The translations under genes were made by a program, and so were the position numbers. From Chelativorans sp. YIM 93263 (GTDB taxonomy: Bacteria; Pseudomonadota; Alphaproteobacteria; Rhizobiales; Rhizobiaceae), in the NCBI RefSeq assembly GCF_028767125.1, contig NZ_JAKCWP010000001.1, positions 62,001 to 126,000 of the forward strand: a stretch of DNA of 64,000 nucleotides. The letters run 5' to 3'. This document shows, piece after piece, positions 54,345 through 62,168 of this stretch. Every line of letters begins with the position of its first letter. Position 1 is the stretch's first letter. The notes under the pieces were generated by a model, which did no database searches, was not told the DNA's origin, and saw nothing but the letters and a program-made list of their open reading frames with translations.

Positions 54345-54548
54345 ATGACCCGCCGAAGCGGACATTCGCCGTCTAACGTGGTAAAGTAGCTTGCTGGAAT
54401 CCGTTTCCCCGCCACTAAGGACGACCTGATCCGGCATGCCCAGAAGGGCGGCACCGGCGCTGAGGCGATGGACATCCTCAAGCAGATGCCAGACCGCACC
54501 TATGACAGCATGGCCGAAGTCACGAAGGGCGCCGGACAGGTAGAGTAG
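54345..54548 (+). pseudogene. DUF2795 gene interrupted by an in-frame amber codon
   Basis: From an ATG with AGGGAAG upstream the frame reads 14 codons to a TAG (54387-54389), then continues for 52 codons (LAGIRFPATKDDLIRHAQ, LKQMPDRTYDSMAEV) to a second TAG. The downstream part has the DUF2795 pattern, small proteins often seen in stress regulons. A tyrosine is expected at the first TAG (VVKYL...), one base change away. Either a recent nonsense mutation or, less likely, amber readthrough. Confidence 0.8.
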
Positions 54549-54642
54549 CCAGAAAGGCCGCGGATGGCGCGTCGTCATAGGACGGCCGCCATTGGTCCGC
54601 TTCCGTCCGGAAAGCGTTTATACGCCCGCTGCAAGCGTCTTG

Positions 54643-55377
54643 CTATCTCAACTCGGACAGGTAATATGCGTCCTCGGTCAGGCAGCGCGAGACGCGCAAC
54701 TCGACGGCATTGCGTTCCAGATCGAAGGCCGTACGCGCGATCCTGAGAAGCGGGTGGCCCGACCGACAGTCCAAATGCTTAGCGTCTCGAACGCTCGCCC
54801 CAACCGCTTTTAGCTGTTCCGTCGCAGAGCCGATCGTGATTCCCCAGCGCTGCGAGTAAATGCGGTAGAGATTATTGGGGACATCGTCCAGCGAATCAAA
54901 ACCGGGGAAGCGTCCCTCCGGCAACGAGATCGTTTCGATGATCGACGGCACGTTTTCCAGCATCCGGATTCGCTCGACACGCCAGATCGGATCTTTCTGC
55001 CGCATCCCCAGCGCCTTCGCCTCCTCTTGGTCGGCCTCGGCTTGGACTCGGCGCAGCGTGCGCGAAGCCGGAAAGACATGTTCGCCGTCATCGGGAACAA
55101 GACGGAAAAACTGGAACCTAAGATCCCCGTGCTCCGGCTCGGCAACATAGGTTCCCCGTCCCTGCCGGCGTATCAACAGGTTTTCCGCCCGCATTGTGTC
55201 GAGCGCCTTGCGCACCGTGCCCTGGCTGACACCGAGTTCTCGCGACAGCTCCATTTCCGAGGGGATGAGCTGACCGGGCTGCCATTCCCCCTCGATAAGC
55301 CGCCGGACCAGGCTTTCTTTTACCTGACGGTAAAGCGGTCTGAAGCCAAAGGCCTCTGTTTGTGCAGTGTCGGTCAT
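54643..55377 (-). CDS. GntR/HutC-family transcriptional regulator
   Basis: 244 residues: an N-terminal winged helix (about 12-80, IPSEMELSRELGVSQGTVRK) and a C-terminal UTRA ligand-binding domain (about 90-235). HutC-class regulators sense metabolites such as urocanate, amino sugars or phosphonates. No metabolic operon adjoins it, so its target is unknown. It may control itself through an AT-rich palindrome upstream. Confidence 0.9.
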   Translation of the reverse strand: MTDTAQTEAFGFRPLYRQVKESLVRRLIEGEWQPGQLIPSEMELSRELGVSQGTVRKALDTMRAENLLIRRQGRGTYVAEPEHGDLRFQFFRLVPDDGEHVFPASRTLRRVQAEADQEEAKALGMRQKDPIWRVERIRMLENVPSIIETISLPEGRFPGFDSLDDVPNNLYRIYSQRWGITIGSATEQLKAVGASVRDAKHLDCRSGHPLLRIARTAFDLERNAVELRVSRCLTEDAYYLSELR

Positions 55378-55454
55378 GTTGCTCTAGCGTAAATAAGAAT
55401 CCCTTGGTCAGCTCTACCATGTGGCGATTGACACGGCCACAAAGCCATATGTTA

Positions 55455-55467
55455 TCTATTATATAGA
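55455..55467. promoter_or_regulatory. AT-rich palindrome upstream of the GntR gene
   Basis: TCTAT-TAT-ATAGA, a perfect 5-3-5 inverted repeat in an AT-rich stretch 78 bp upstream of the GntR start. A candidate autoregulatory operator by position and type. The gap 55378-55727 otherwise contains a GTTCC-N5-GGAAC inverted repeat (55654-55668) and no gene I can support. Confidence 0.45.
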
Positions 55468-55663
55468 ATATTAAGTACAAAAACCCACCGGAGCACAGCA
55501 TGGTCCCCGCGCCTGCAGCGTGAAATGACCATCTCCATTTTCAACCTCTGGGTCTCTACGAGATTCGCCGAGTACCTCACCAAGGATTAGAAGAGAAAGA
55601 TTAGGTCTATCCCGGCGCGGCTTCTGCATCCCCCGATTTCCATCAATTCCCACGTTCCTGGCT

Positions 55664-55688
55664 GGAACCTCTGAGGCCACGGTCGATT
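55664..55688 (+). promoter_or_regulatory. Weak EcfG-like promoter of the 106-residue gene
   Basis: GGAAC (55664-55668), 16 bp, GATT (55685-55688): exact -35, but two mismatches from the CGTT -10. It does fit the looser S. meliloti GGAAC-N18/19-TT form. The -10 is 39 bp before the ATG. Confidence 0.4.
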
Positions 55689-55727
55689 TGATCGGTACAT
55701 CCCACCGCAGATCGACAGGAGGCTTCA

Positions 55728-56048
55728 ATGGCCGACGGTGCGAAGGAAAAATTGGTGAACTTCCTGGACAGGAAGGCATTCGAACCGGTGCTGAGCGCCG
55801 ATCCGGATTCCTATCCTCAGGACAAGCATAACGCATTGAAGGATGTGCAGGACGCGACGCGCGCCGAGCGTGAGCGCTTCCACGACTACGACTCCGCAAA
55901 AGAGGTCTACCAGATGTACGAGGACGATCTGACCTCGGAACCGGCGCAGGAGATCAACCGCAAACTTCGCGACCTCGACCTGCCGACCCTCAAGGACGTG
56001 AGGGGTGAGTTCGAGGAATTGGCACAGGAAATGGGCGTAAGGAGCTAG
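55728..56048 (+). CDS. Hydrophilic helical protein, unknown family
   Basis: 106 residues, charged and almost all helix-forming, with no signal or membrane segment. Asp/Glu/Lys/Arg make up a large share. AGGAGG precedes the ATG, one of the best ribosome sites in the window, so strong expression is likely. The next small gene begins 4 bp after its stop. I do not recognise the family. Confidence 0.75.
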   Translation: MADGAKEKLVNFLDRKAFEPVLSADPDSYPQDKHNALKDVQDATRAERERFHDYDSAKEVYQMYEDDLTSEPAQEINRKLRDLDLPTLKDVRGEFEELAQEMGVRS

Positions 56049-56052
56049 TCCA

Positions 56053-56238
56053 ATGAAGAAGAATGGCGAACACGAGTCGCGTAAGGCGACGAGCGGCAGC
56101 GTGAAAGGGAGTGCTCCTTCCGAAAAGGGCGGCAATCAGGCACGAAAGGCCCAGGAATGGGGCGGCGGCTCCAAGGGATCGAAGGGCGATATCTCGAAGG
56201 AGGACCGCCAGAATCCCAACTCCAGCCAGAAAAGCTGA
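56053..56238 (+). CDS. Small disordered hydrophilic protein
   Basis: 61 residues dominated by Gly, Ser, Lys and Asn with no hydrophobic core (GGGSKGSKGDISKEDR). Such hydrophilin-like proteins are often linked to desiccation or osmotic stress. AAGGAG precedes the ATG. Translationally coupled to the gene before it (4-bp gap). Confidence 0.7.
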   Translation: MKKNGEHESRKATSGSVKGSAPSEKGGNQARKAQEWGGGSKGSKGDISKEDRQNPNSSQKS

Positions 56239-56281
56239 CAGGGTCAGGATCGGCGAAGAACCGCCGGTCCGCCTGCTTTAT

Positions 56282-56482
56282 TCAGCGGTTCAGAAGCCAC
56301 AGAACCACGGTCAGGACAACGCTGACGATGATGGACGTGGTGATCGGGATGTAGACACGGAAATTCTCGCGTCCAAGTACCAGATCGCCGGGAAGACGCC
56401 CAAGCCCCGTCCTTTGGATCAGCGGCCATAGAATTCCGACGGCAACCAGGATCAGCCCCAATACGATCAGAAAGCGGCTCAT
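56282..56482 (-). CDS. DUF2905 small membrane protein
   Basis: 66 residues with two membrane helices around the family signature GLGRLPGDLVLGRENFRVYIP. Function unknown. Probably the last gene of the FAD/Rieske, SDR, DUF2269 operon, 40 bp downstream of DUF2269. Confidence 0.9.
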   Translation of the reverse strand: MSRFLIVLGLILVAVGILWPLIQRTGLGRLPGDLVLGRENFRVYIPITTSIIVSVVLTVVLWLLNR

Positions 56483-56522
56483 TCCAATCCTCCATTCTGT
56501 CTTTCCGGAGATAGGACAACCT

Positions 56523-56996
56523 TCACCATATCTCGACGGGGCGGACGATCATCAGCCAGAAAATAAGAAGTACGGCACCGAAGGCGGGAAAACCAAAGGC
56601 GAACCAGAGCCAAAACAAGCGATGATAGCGCTCGGGAAGCGGCGTTTCCTGTTTCACCGCCGCTGTGGCGAGTCTCGCCATTTCCGCCTGCATCCACACG
56701 ACGGGAAGCCAGAAGGCGCCAGTGAGTATATAAAGAAGCAGGGATAGGACGATCCAGTCTTCACTGAGAGGATAACCCAAGTACCAGACGAGGGCGAAGC
56801 CGGTGACCGGCTGAGCGACCACGGCGGTGGCCGTGAAAAGGAAATCGGCAATGACGACAATGCGCGCGACGCCGGCAATCACCACGGCATTGCCGGTCAA
56901 ATGCGCCAACAGCATGAAGAAGGCAATTCCAGCGCCGGTGCCCAAAAGCACGGCGGCGCCGATGATATGAAGATACTTGAGTACGAAATAAAGCAT
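56523..56996 (-). CDS. DUF2269 membrane protein
   Basis: 157 residues, four membrane helices, with LKYLHIIGAAVLLGTGAG at the start (the His is conserved in the family and could bind haem). The start at 56996 has GAGG upstream. Commonly paired with the SDR/DoxX-like gene before it. Confidence 0.85.
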   Translation of the reverse strand: MLYFVLKYLHIIGAAVLLGTGAGIAFFMLLAHLTGNAVVIAGVARIVVIADFLFTATAVVAQPVTGFALVWYLGYPLSEDWIVLSLLLYILTGAFWLPVVWMQAEMARLATAAVKQETPLPERYHRLFWLWFAFGFPAFGAVLLIFWLMIVRPVEIW

Positions 56997-57057
56997 CAGG
57001 TCCTCTGTCCCCTCGCCCCGAGAATCGAGCACTTCGCCTTCCGGCCAAGGGTGATCA

Positions 57058-58347
57058 CTATCGCTCTTCCAGAATGGCCAGGCCAACGAAATGCAGTACG
57101 AGGATCGGCCAGATCTTCATCAATGGGCCGAGCGGCTCGCGCCAAAGCTCCGGCAGGAGGATTGTCCCGGCTACGACGTAGAACAGCGCCAACGCGATCG
57201 CTCCGTAGAGACCGGCGCGCGACGTGGACCGGCGCGCGATCGCCAGGCCAATGAGAATGTCCGCCAGCGCGCCGGCGACCACCCCGGGTCCGGCAAGCGG
57301 TCCCGTGCCCGCTCGCAGCATCAGTTCCACGCCTTCCGTATAGCCGATGGTGAGCGAAATAATGCCGGTGGCCAGCCAGAAAAGCGATAGGACGACGAAT
57401 ATGACGGGCTTCAGGAAAAAGAGCTTGGCGAACCAGCGCTCCTGAACGCTGGCGGGATCCCGCGCCAGGTGCCCGGACAGGGTGGAGGGTTCTATGCCGG
57501 TGATCTCTTTCCATGGCTCGGGGTCGCCGATCGCGCCGCGCCGGATCTCCTTTTGCGCCGTGCTGCGCACCGGAGGTCGCCAGCCGAGCCAACCTGCAAA
57601 GTCGCCGGCGCGGTAGAGCAGGTTGGCCAGGAAATCCGGCAGAACGAATCTCTTTGCCGGTGGCCAGCTGAGCCACCTTCGGTAGTGTGTAACCACATCA
57701 GACATGGAGAGCCGCTCGGGGCCGGCGAGTTCCACGGTCATCTGGGACGGGGCTGAAGGCTGCACGAAGAAAGCCACTGTGGCGGTGACGTCATCCAGTG
57801 TGACGACCTGCAGCGGACCGGTTTGGTTCATTTGCGGCAGAAGCGGCAAGGCGGAAAGCCCGCGAAACAGGGCGCTGGCGCCAAAAACCGCACGACCGAG
57901 CACCACTGAAGGCCGCAGGATCACCCAATCGAGATCGCGGTCCATGAGAAGCCGATCCCCTCTGAGCTTGCTGGCGGAAAAGGCAGAAGGCTGCTCTCGG
58001 TCCACGCCAATGGCTGAAAAGTGGATCACCCGGCGAATACCGCGCTGTTCACAGGCCCGAAACAGCGTTGCCACGCCGGTCGCATGCACCCTCTCAGGGT
58101 GCTCGCGCGGATTCTCCTGGAGAGCGCCGACGCAATTGACGACTGCCTGAATACCCCTCAGATGCGGCAGCCAGACCCGAACACCCACCGCCTGCGCCAC
58201 GTCGACCGGGACCACGGCGGCAACTCCGGACGGAACCGGACCGCTGCCGGGCCGCACCACCGCTACCACCTCGTGTCCTTCCTCCGAAAGGCGCGCGCAT
58301 ATGGCCGAGCCAATCAGGCCGGACGCGCCTGTGACCATAATTCTCAT
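57058..58347 (-). CDS. SDR-family NAD(P)-binding protein with DoxX-like C-terminal membrane domain
   Basis: 429 residues. An N-terminal atypical SDR domain (about 1-280) with VTGASGLIGSAICARL as the dinucleotide loop is fused to four membrane helices (about 310-425) resembling DoxX. It could pass electrons or reduce a membrane-bound substrate. Its start overlaps the FAD/Rieske gene stop by 4 bp, so the two are translationally coupled. Confidence 0.85.
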   Translation of the reverse strand: MRIMVTGASGLIGSAICARLSEEGHEVVAVVRPGSGPVPSGVAAVVPVDVAQAVGVRVWLPHLRGIQAVVNCVGALQENPREHPERVHATGVATLFRACEQRGIRRVIHFSAIGVDREQPSAFSASKLRGDRLLMDRDLDWVILRPSVVLGRAVFGASALFRGLSALPLLPQMNQTGPLQVVTLDDVTATVAFFVQPSAPSQMTVELAGPERLSMSDVVTHYRRWLSWPPAKRFVLPDFLANLLYRAGDFAGWLGWRPPVRSTAQKEIRRGAIGDPEPWKEITGIEPSTLSGHLARDPASVQERWFAKLFFLKPVIFVVLSLFWLATGIISLTIGYTEGVELMLRAGTGPLAGPGVVAGALADILIGLAIARRSTSRAGLYGAIALALFYVVAGTILLPELWREPLGPLMKIWPILVLHFVGLAILEER

Positions 58348-59867
58348 GCACCCTCGTCGTCCTCATCCGGCGCAGAGCGTTGCTGCAGGGGCGCAACGGC
58401 GGGACCGGAAATGACTTCGCCCAATTCATCGAAGCGGGAACCATGGCAGGAGCAATCCCAGGTCCGGTCGATCGCATTCCATCCAAGAGCGCAACCCATA
58501 TGCGTGCACACCGCCGAATGGGCGATCAGCGTTCCCTTCTCATCCCGCCGCACGGCAAGCAGGTCGCCGCCGTGAGAAACGATCCCCGCCTCCCCTGGTG
58601 CAATGCTTTTCACCGGAACGGAGGCACGTTGCAGAAGACGTTCGCCAAACAGGTTTGCCGCCGCTTCGAGATTGCCTTTGGTGAATTCGACAGCCCCCGA
58701 AACCGGTTTGATTCTCGTTGAATCAAACAGCATCGCGGCCTCGTTGGTCCTGCCCAGAAGACGATCGGCCAAAATGTCCGCAGCCACTACTCCCTGACTG
58801 ATTCCCCAGGCGTCGAAGCCCGTTGCGACCAACAGCTTGCTATCGCGCTCGGCCGGTCCGACAAAGGCGGCGCCATCCATGGGGCGGAAATCCTCGTTCG
58901 TCCAGCAATGGGAGAATTCTTCGATACCGAAATGCTGCCGGAGAAACGCGCGCAAATCCGTCAGCATGTCCTGTTGCTGCTTTGTGTCTCCGCCTTTGTA
59001 CTCCCCACCGACGGCGATTAGGTAGGTTTTCCCGTCCCTTTCAGCGGTCCGCAGCGAATGGGAGGGGCTGCCCACGCTGATGAACATACCATCGAGTCGC
59101 CTATCCGGCGGCAGCGGTGCGGCCACAATGGGGTGAGCAAAAGGAAAGGCTTTGGCGAAATGCAAACCCTCATTGATGATCGGCATTTGCGTGGCAAAAA
59201 TGACGTGCTGCGCCGTGACGGTTCGGCCATTCACTTCCAGATGGCAGCGTGAACCTTCTCCCCAACTGGTGACCCTGCTTTGCTCGTAAATCGGCGTCTC
59301 ATGGCCCACCAACCCGGCCAGTCCGAGAATGTATCGATAGGGATCGAATTGGAACTGACCGCGATACTTGAGCAGCGCCGTGGTGGGAAACGGCAGCCCG
59401 GCATCATGCACCAGATCGGCAGGAAGACCGAGCGAACGGGCGGCTTCCGCCTCCTGTTCGAGCTGCAGAGCCTCCTTGTCGTCAACGGCATAAATATAGG
59501 CGTCGCGCTGCTCGAGCCCCGCTTTGCCTTCCATGCTTTCGGCCAGGCGAGCGATCTCGAGGATGGCACCCTCATTGGCGTCGGCATAGGCCAATGCGCC
59601 TTCGCGGCCGAACGACCGGATGAGCTTTTCGTATTTGCGCCCGTGTTGGGTCGTCACCTTGGCAGTTGAACGCCCGGTGGCCTGCTGGCCGATCCTCCGC
59701 GCCTCGAGCACCACCGTGCGCAGTCCCGACCCCTTCAGCCGGTAGGCACAGTGCATGCCCACGATACCGCCGCCCACGATGGCGACATCGACCTCGAGAT
59801 CTTCGCCCAGGGCAGGATAGCTTGGCGCTTCCACCTCGTCGGACCAGAACGGAAAATTCTTTTCCAT
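58344..59867 (-). CDS. FAD-dependent oxidoreductase with a C-terminal Rieske domain
   Basis: 507 residues. A DAO-type FAD domain (about 25-375; GGGIVGMHCAYRL dinucleotide loop) is joined to a Rieske 2Fe-2S domain (about 415-495; CTHMGC and CSCHGSRF give the Cys-His pairs). The fusion suggests electron flow between FAD and an iron-sulfur cluster. Substrate unknown. The ATG at 59867 follows GAGG. Confidence 0.9.
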   Translation of the reverse strand: MEKNFPFWSDEVEAPSYPALGEDLEVDVAIVGGGIVGMHCAYRLKGSGLRTVVLEARRIGQQATGRSTAKVTTQHGRKYEKLIRSFGREGALAYADANEGAILEIARLAESMEGKAGLEQRDAYIYAVDDKEALQLEQEAEAARSLGLPADLVHDAGLPFPTTALLKYRGQFQFDPYRYILGLAGLVGHETPIYEQSRVTSWGEGSRCHLEVNGRTVTAQHVIFATQMPIINEGLHFAKAFPFAHPIVAAPLPPDRRLDGMFISVGSPSHSLRTAERDGKTYLIAVGGEYKGGDTKQQQDMLTDLRAFLRQHFGIEEFSHCWTNEDFRPMDGAAFVGPAERDSKLLVATGFDAWGISQGVVAADILADRLLGRTNEAAMLFDSTRIKPVSGAVEFTKGNLEAAANLFGERLLQRASVPVKSIAPGEAGIVSHGGDLLAVRRDEKGTLIAHSAVCTHMGCALGWNAIDRTWDCSCHGSRFDELGEVISGPAVAPLQQRSAPDEDDEGA

Positions 59868-59968
59868 CAAAACCTCATCTTCTACTCGTCACATCGCCGC
59901 CGTCCGCGCCCTGAAAGTGCTCCGAAAACAAGCCTTTGCATATCAAACTCGTGCTCCGTTGGGCCCCA

Positions 59969-59993
59969 AACCGACAGCGCCAGTGAAAGTTCC
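59969..59993 (-). promoter_or_regulatory. EcfG-like promoter of the FAD/Rieske operon
   Basis: Minus strand GGAAC (59993-59989), 16 bp, GGTT (59972-59969): one mismatch, the same -10 as the rpoH2 candidate. It is 102 bp upstream of the ATG at 59867, in the only gap before this four-gene operon. Confidence 0.6.
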
Positions 59994-60033
59994 GGAGCCA
60001 TGACACCCGCGACCGCCGGTGTAAGGTACTTAC

Positions 60034-60501
60034 TCACGCGGCCGGAAAGCGTCTTCTCTGGGCTACCCATGAACCTGCAGCCATTCCCCCGGCGATCGCG
60101 CCGAAGACGGCAGCGATCGACCGCCGGGAAATCGCACGCTCCCATCCCGGCCTGAGGCGCTTCGGAACGACCCGGTAATCGAAGAAGGCGGCGAAGGCGG
60201 AAAGTGCGGATGCCGTAGACAGCAGGTGAAGAGGATGACGCCGCGGACCGGCCTTCAGCCAGAGCGAAAGCGGAAGCGCCCAGAAGAAGCACGCAGCGAT
60301 ATTGGTGATCACGCCGACGCCGGTCCGGCGCGGATCGAACCGTGTGACGGAAGCAGCGGTTTCGCCATAGATCCAGTGGCTGGTGGCGTTCATCGGCTGG
60401 AAGGCGCTGCGTCCCTCGCATCGCGCCGCAATGGCCAGAGCCGCTACGCAGGCAATCCCTGCCATACTCCCGCTATAAAACGCATATCGTGCCATGCCCA
60501 T
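60034..60501 (-). CDS. Membrane protein of unknown function
   Basis: 155 residues with four likely membrane helices and the string MNATSHWIYGETAA, which I recall from a poorly described Rhizobiales/Betaproteobacteria membrane family. GGGGAA precedes the ATG; a second ATG lies two codons in. It is divergent from ndh, and both have EcfG-type promoters. Confidence 0.75.
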   Translation of the reverse strand: MGMARYAFYSGSMAGIACVAALAIAARCEGRSAFQPMNATSHWIYGETAASVTRFDPRRTGVGVITNIAACFFWALPLSLWLKAGPRRHPLHLLSTASALSAFAAFFDYRVVPKRLRPGWERAISRRSIAAVFGAIAGGMAAGSWVAQRRRFPAA

Positions 60502-60541
60502 GCGATGTTCCCCGATGCAGTGTCAACGGCCAAGCCCAACG

Positions 60542-60567
60542 AACCGCACAGCATGGCCATGTGTTCC
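60542..60567 (-). promoter_or_regulatory. EcfG-like promoter of the 155-residue membrane protein
   Basis: Minus strand GGAAC (60567-60563), 17 bp, GGTT (60545-60542): one mismatch, identical in form to the rpoH2 candidate. The -10 is 41 bp before the ATG. Confidence 0.6.
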
Positions 60568-60587
60568 ACGGTTCACCGCACACCGAG

Positions 60588-60612
60588 GGAACAAGGCGCA
60601 CATCGATCCGTT
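60588..60612 (+). promoter_or_regulatory. EcfG promoter of ndh
   Basis: GGAAC (60588-60592), 16 bp, CGTT (60609-60612): exact consensus, 20 bp from the divergent promoter and 98 bp before the ndh start. Confidence 0.85.
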
Positions 60613-60710
60613 GGTCCGTCAGGACGGAACGGGTTCACGTGGGCCTTCTACGGCTCGCGCATCCTAAGGTTTTATGTTGAACTGAAAGCAATTCCACCGG
60701 AGGCTCCAGA

Positions 60711-62090
60711 TTGAGTATCAGGGAAGACATGCCGCCGGCACAGCCGGTCGCTTCTCGAGCCTCGCGCATTGTCATCGTCGGGGCCGGCTTCGCCGGACTT
60801 CAGGCGGCCAAGGAACTGGGACGTGCGGGCGTGCCCGTCGTGTTGCTCGACCGGCAGAATCACCATCTCTTCCAGCCGCTCCTATACCAGGTTGCCACTG
60901 CCGCGCTTTCGGCCACGGACATTGCCGAGCCGATCCGCAAGGTCCTGCGCCGCCAGGAGAGCGTTCAGGTCCTGCTCGGCGAAGTGAAGGATATCGATAC
61001 CGGCTGCAAGACGCTGAAGCTGTCAGATGGCTCGACCGTCGATTACGATTACCTGGTGCTGGCGACCGGTGCGACGCACAGCTACTTCGGGCGCGACGAA
61101 TGGGGCCGCCGGGCGCCTGGTCTCAAGACACTGGCCGATGCCAGGCAAGTCCGTGCGAAGGCCCTGCTAGCGTTCGAGCGTGCCGAGCGGACGATCGACC
61201 CCGATGAGCAGGCGCGGCTGATGACAATAGCCGTGGTCGGCGGCGGCCCCACGGGCGTAGAGCTTGCCGGCTCGCTGGCCGAACTCAGCCGCTTCACCCT
61301 GACGCGCGATTTCAGGAGTGTCCGGCCGGAGAGCGCCAGAATCATGCTGATCGAGGCCGGACCGCGCATTCTGTCGTCCTTCTCGGAAAAGATCTCCGAC
61401 TATGCTCACCGACGGCTCGAGAAGCTAGGCGTGGAAGTCTACACCGAGATGCCGGTGGAGGATATTCGCGAAGAGGAGATCACCTTCGGTGGAAAGACCG
61501 CTCCAGTCGGCCTCGTCCTTTGGGCGGCGGGTGTCGCGGCATCCCCGCTTGGCGCGATGATCGGTGCGGAGACGGACCGGGCGGGCCGCGTGCTCGTGGA
61601 TGAAACGCTCAAGGCGCGTGGAGCGGACAACGTCTTCGTGCTCGGAGACGTGGCCAATTTCACCGGTAAGGACGGCAAACCGCTCCCCGGCCTGGCGCAG
61701 GTGGCCAAGCAGCAGGGAAGTCATCTTGGCCGCAGCCTCGCAAGACACCTGAAGGACGGCAAACCGCTGGAGCCGTTCGAATATCACAGCCGGGGCAATA
61801 CGGCGATCATCGGCCGCCATGCCGGCGCTTTCGAGCGTGGAAACTTTGCCCTTACCGGCTGGTTCGCGTGGCTCGCCTGGGCGCTCATTCACGTCTACCT
61901 GCTGGTGGGCTTTCATCACCGACTCATGGTTTCGATGCAGTGGCTGTGGCGCTATGTTACTTTCGAGCGAGGCGCACGCGTGATGACCGACGAGGCCTTC
62001 GACCTGCACAGGGGAAGAAAACCCCCAGCCAAGCAAAGGGTGGCGGGCGAAACCATGACCGATCACAAGCCAGACAAATCCAGCGGGTGA
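60711..62090 (+). CDS. ndh: Type II NADH dehydrogenase (NDH-2)
   Basis: 459 residues with two dinucleotide loops (VGAGFAGLQAAKELG for FAD and VGGGPTGVELAG for NADH), the quinone-site region and a C-terminal membrane-binding part (LIHVYLLVGFHH, MQWLWRYVTF). Oxidises NADH to quinone without proton pumping. The TTG at 60711 sits 6 bp after GGAGG. An ATG at 60729 is an alternative. Its EcfG promoter means it is a stress-induced bypass of complex I. Confidence 0.9.
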   Translation: MSIREDMPPAQPVASRASRIVIVGAGFAGLQAAKELGRAGVPVVLLDRQNHHLFQPLLYQVATAALSATDIAEPIRKVLRRQESVQVLLGEVKDIDTGCKTLKLSDGSTVDYDYLVLATGATHSYFGRDEWGRRAPGLKTLADARQVRAKALLAFERAERTIDPDEQARLMTIAVVGGGPTGVELAGSLAELSRFTLTRDFRSVRPESARIMLIEAGPRILSSFSEKISDYAHRRLEKLGVEVYTEMPVEDIREEEITFGGKTAPVGLVLWAAGVAASPLGAMIGAETDRAGRVLVDETLKARGADNVFVLGDVANFTGKDGKPLPGLAQVAKQQGSHLGRSLARHLKDGKPLEPFEYHSRGNTAIIGRHAGAFERGNFALTGWFAWLAWALIHVYLLVGFHHRLMVSMQWLWRYVTFERGARVMTDEAFDLHRGRKPPAKQRVAGETMTDHKPDKSSG

Positions 62091-62113
62091 AATCGCAACG
62101 TATGACTTGAGGG

Positions 62114-62138
62114 GGAACAATGCTGTTCGCCGCTCGTT
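62114..62138 (+). promoter_or_regulatory. EcfG promoter of the Mn-catalase gene
   Basis: GGAAC (62114-62118), 16 bp, CGTT (62135-62138): exact consensus, 30 bp before the ATG. Confidence 0.88.
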
Positions 62139-62168
62139 CGGGCGCCATGTTCCCAATGGAGGCGTTTG

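Noticed and set aside
55525-55590. 21-residue open frame upstream of the 106-residue gene
   Set aside because: No ribosome site, no recognisable sequence, and easily explained by chance.
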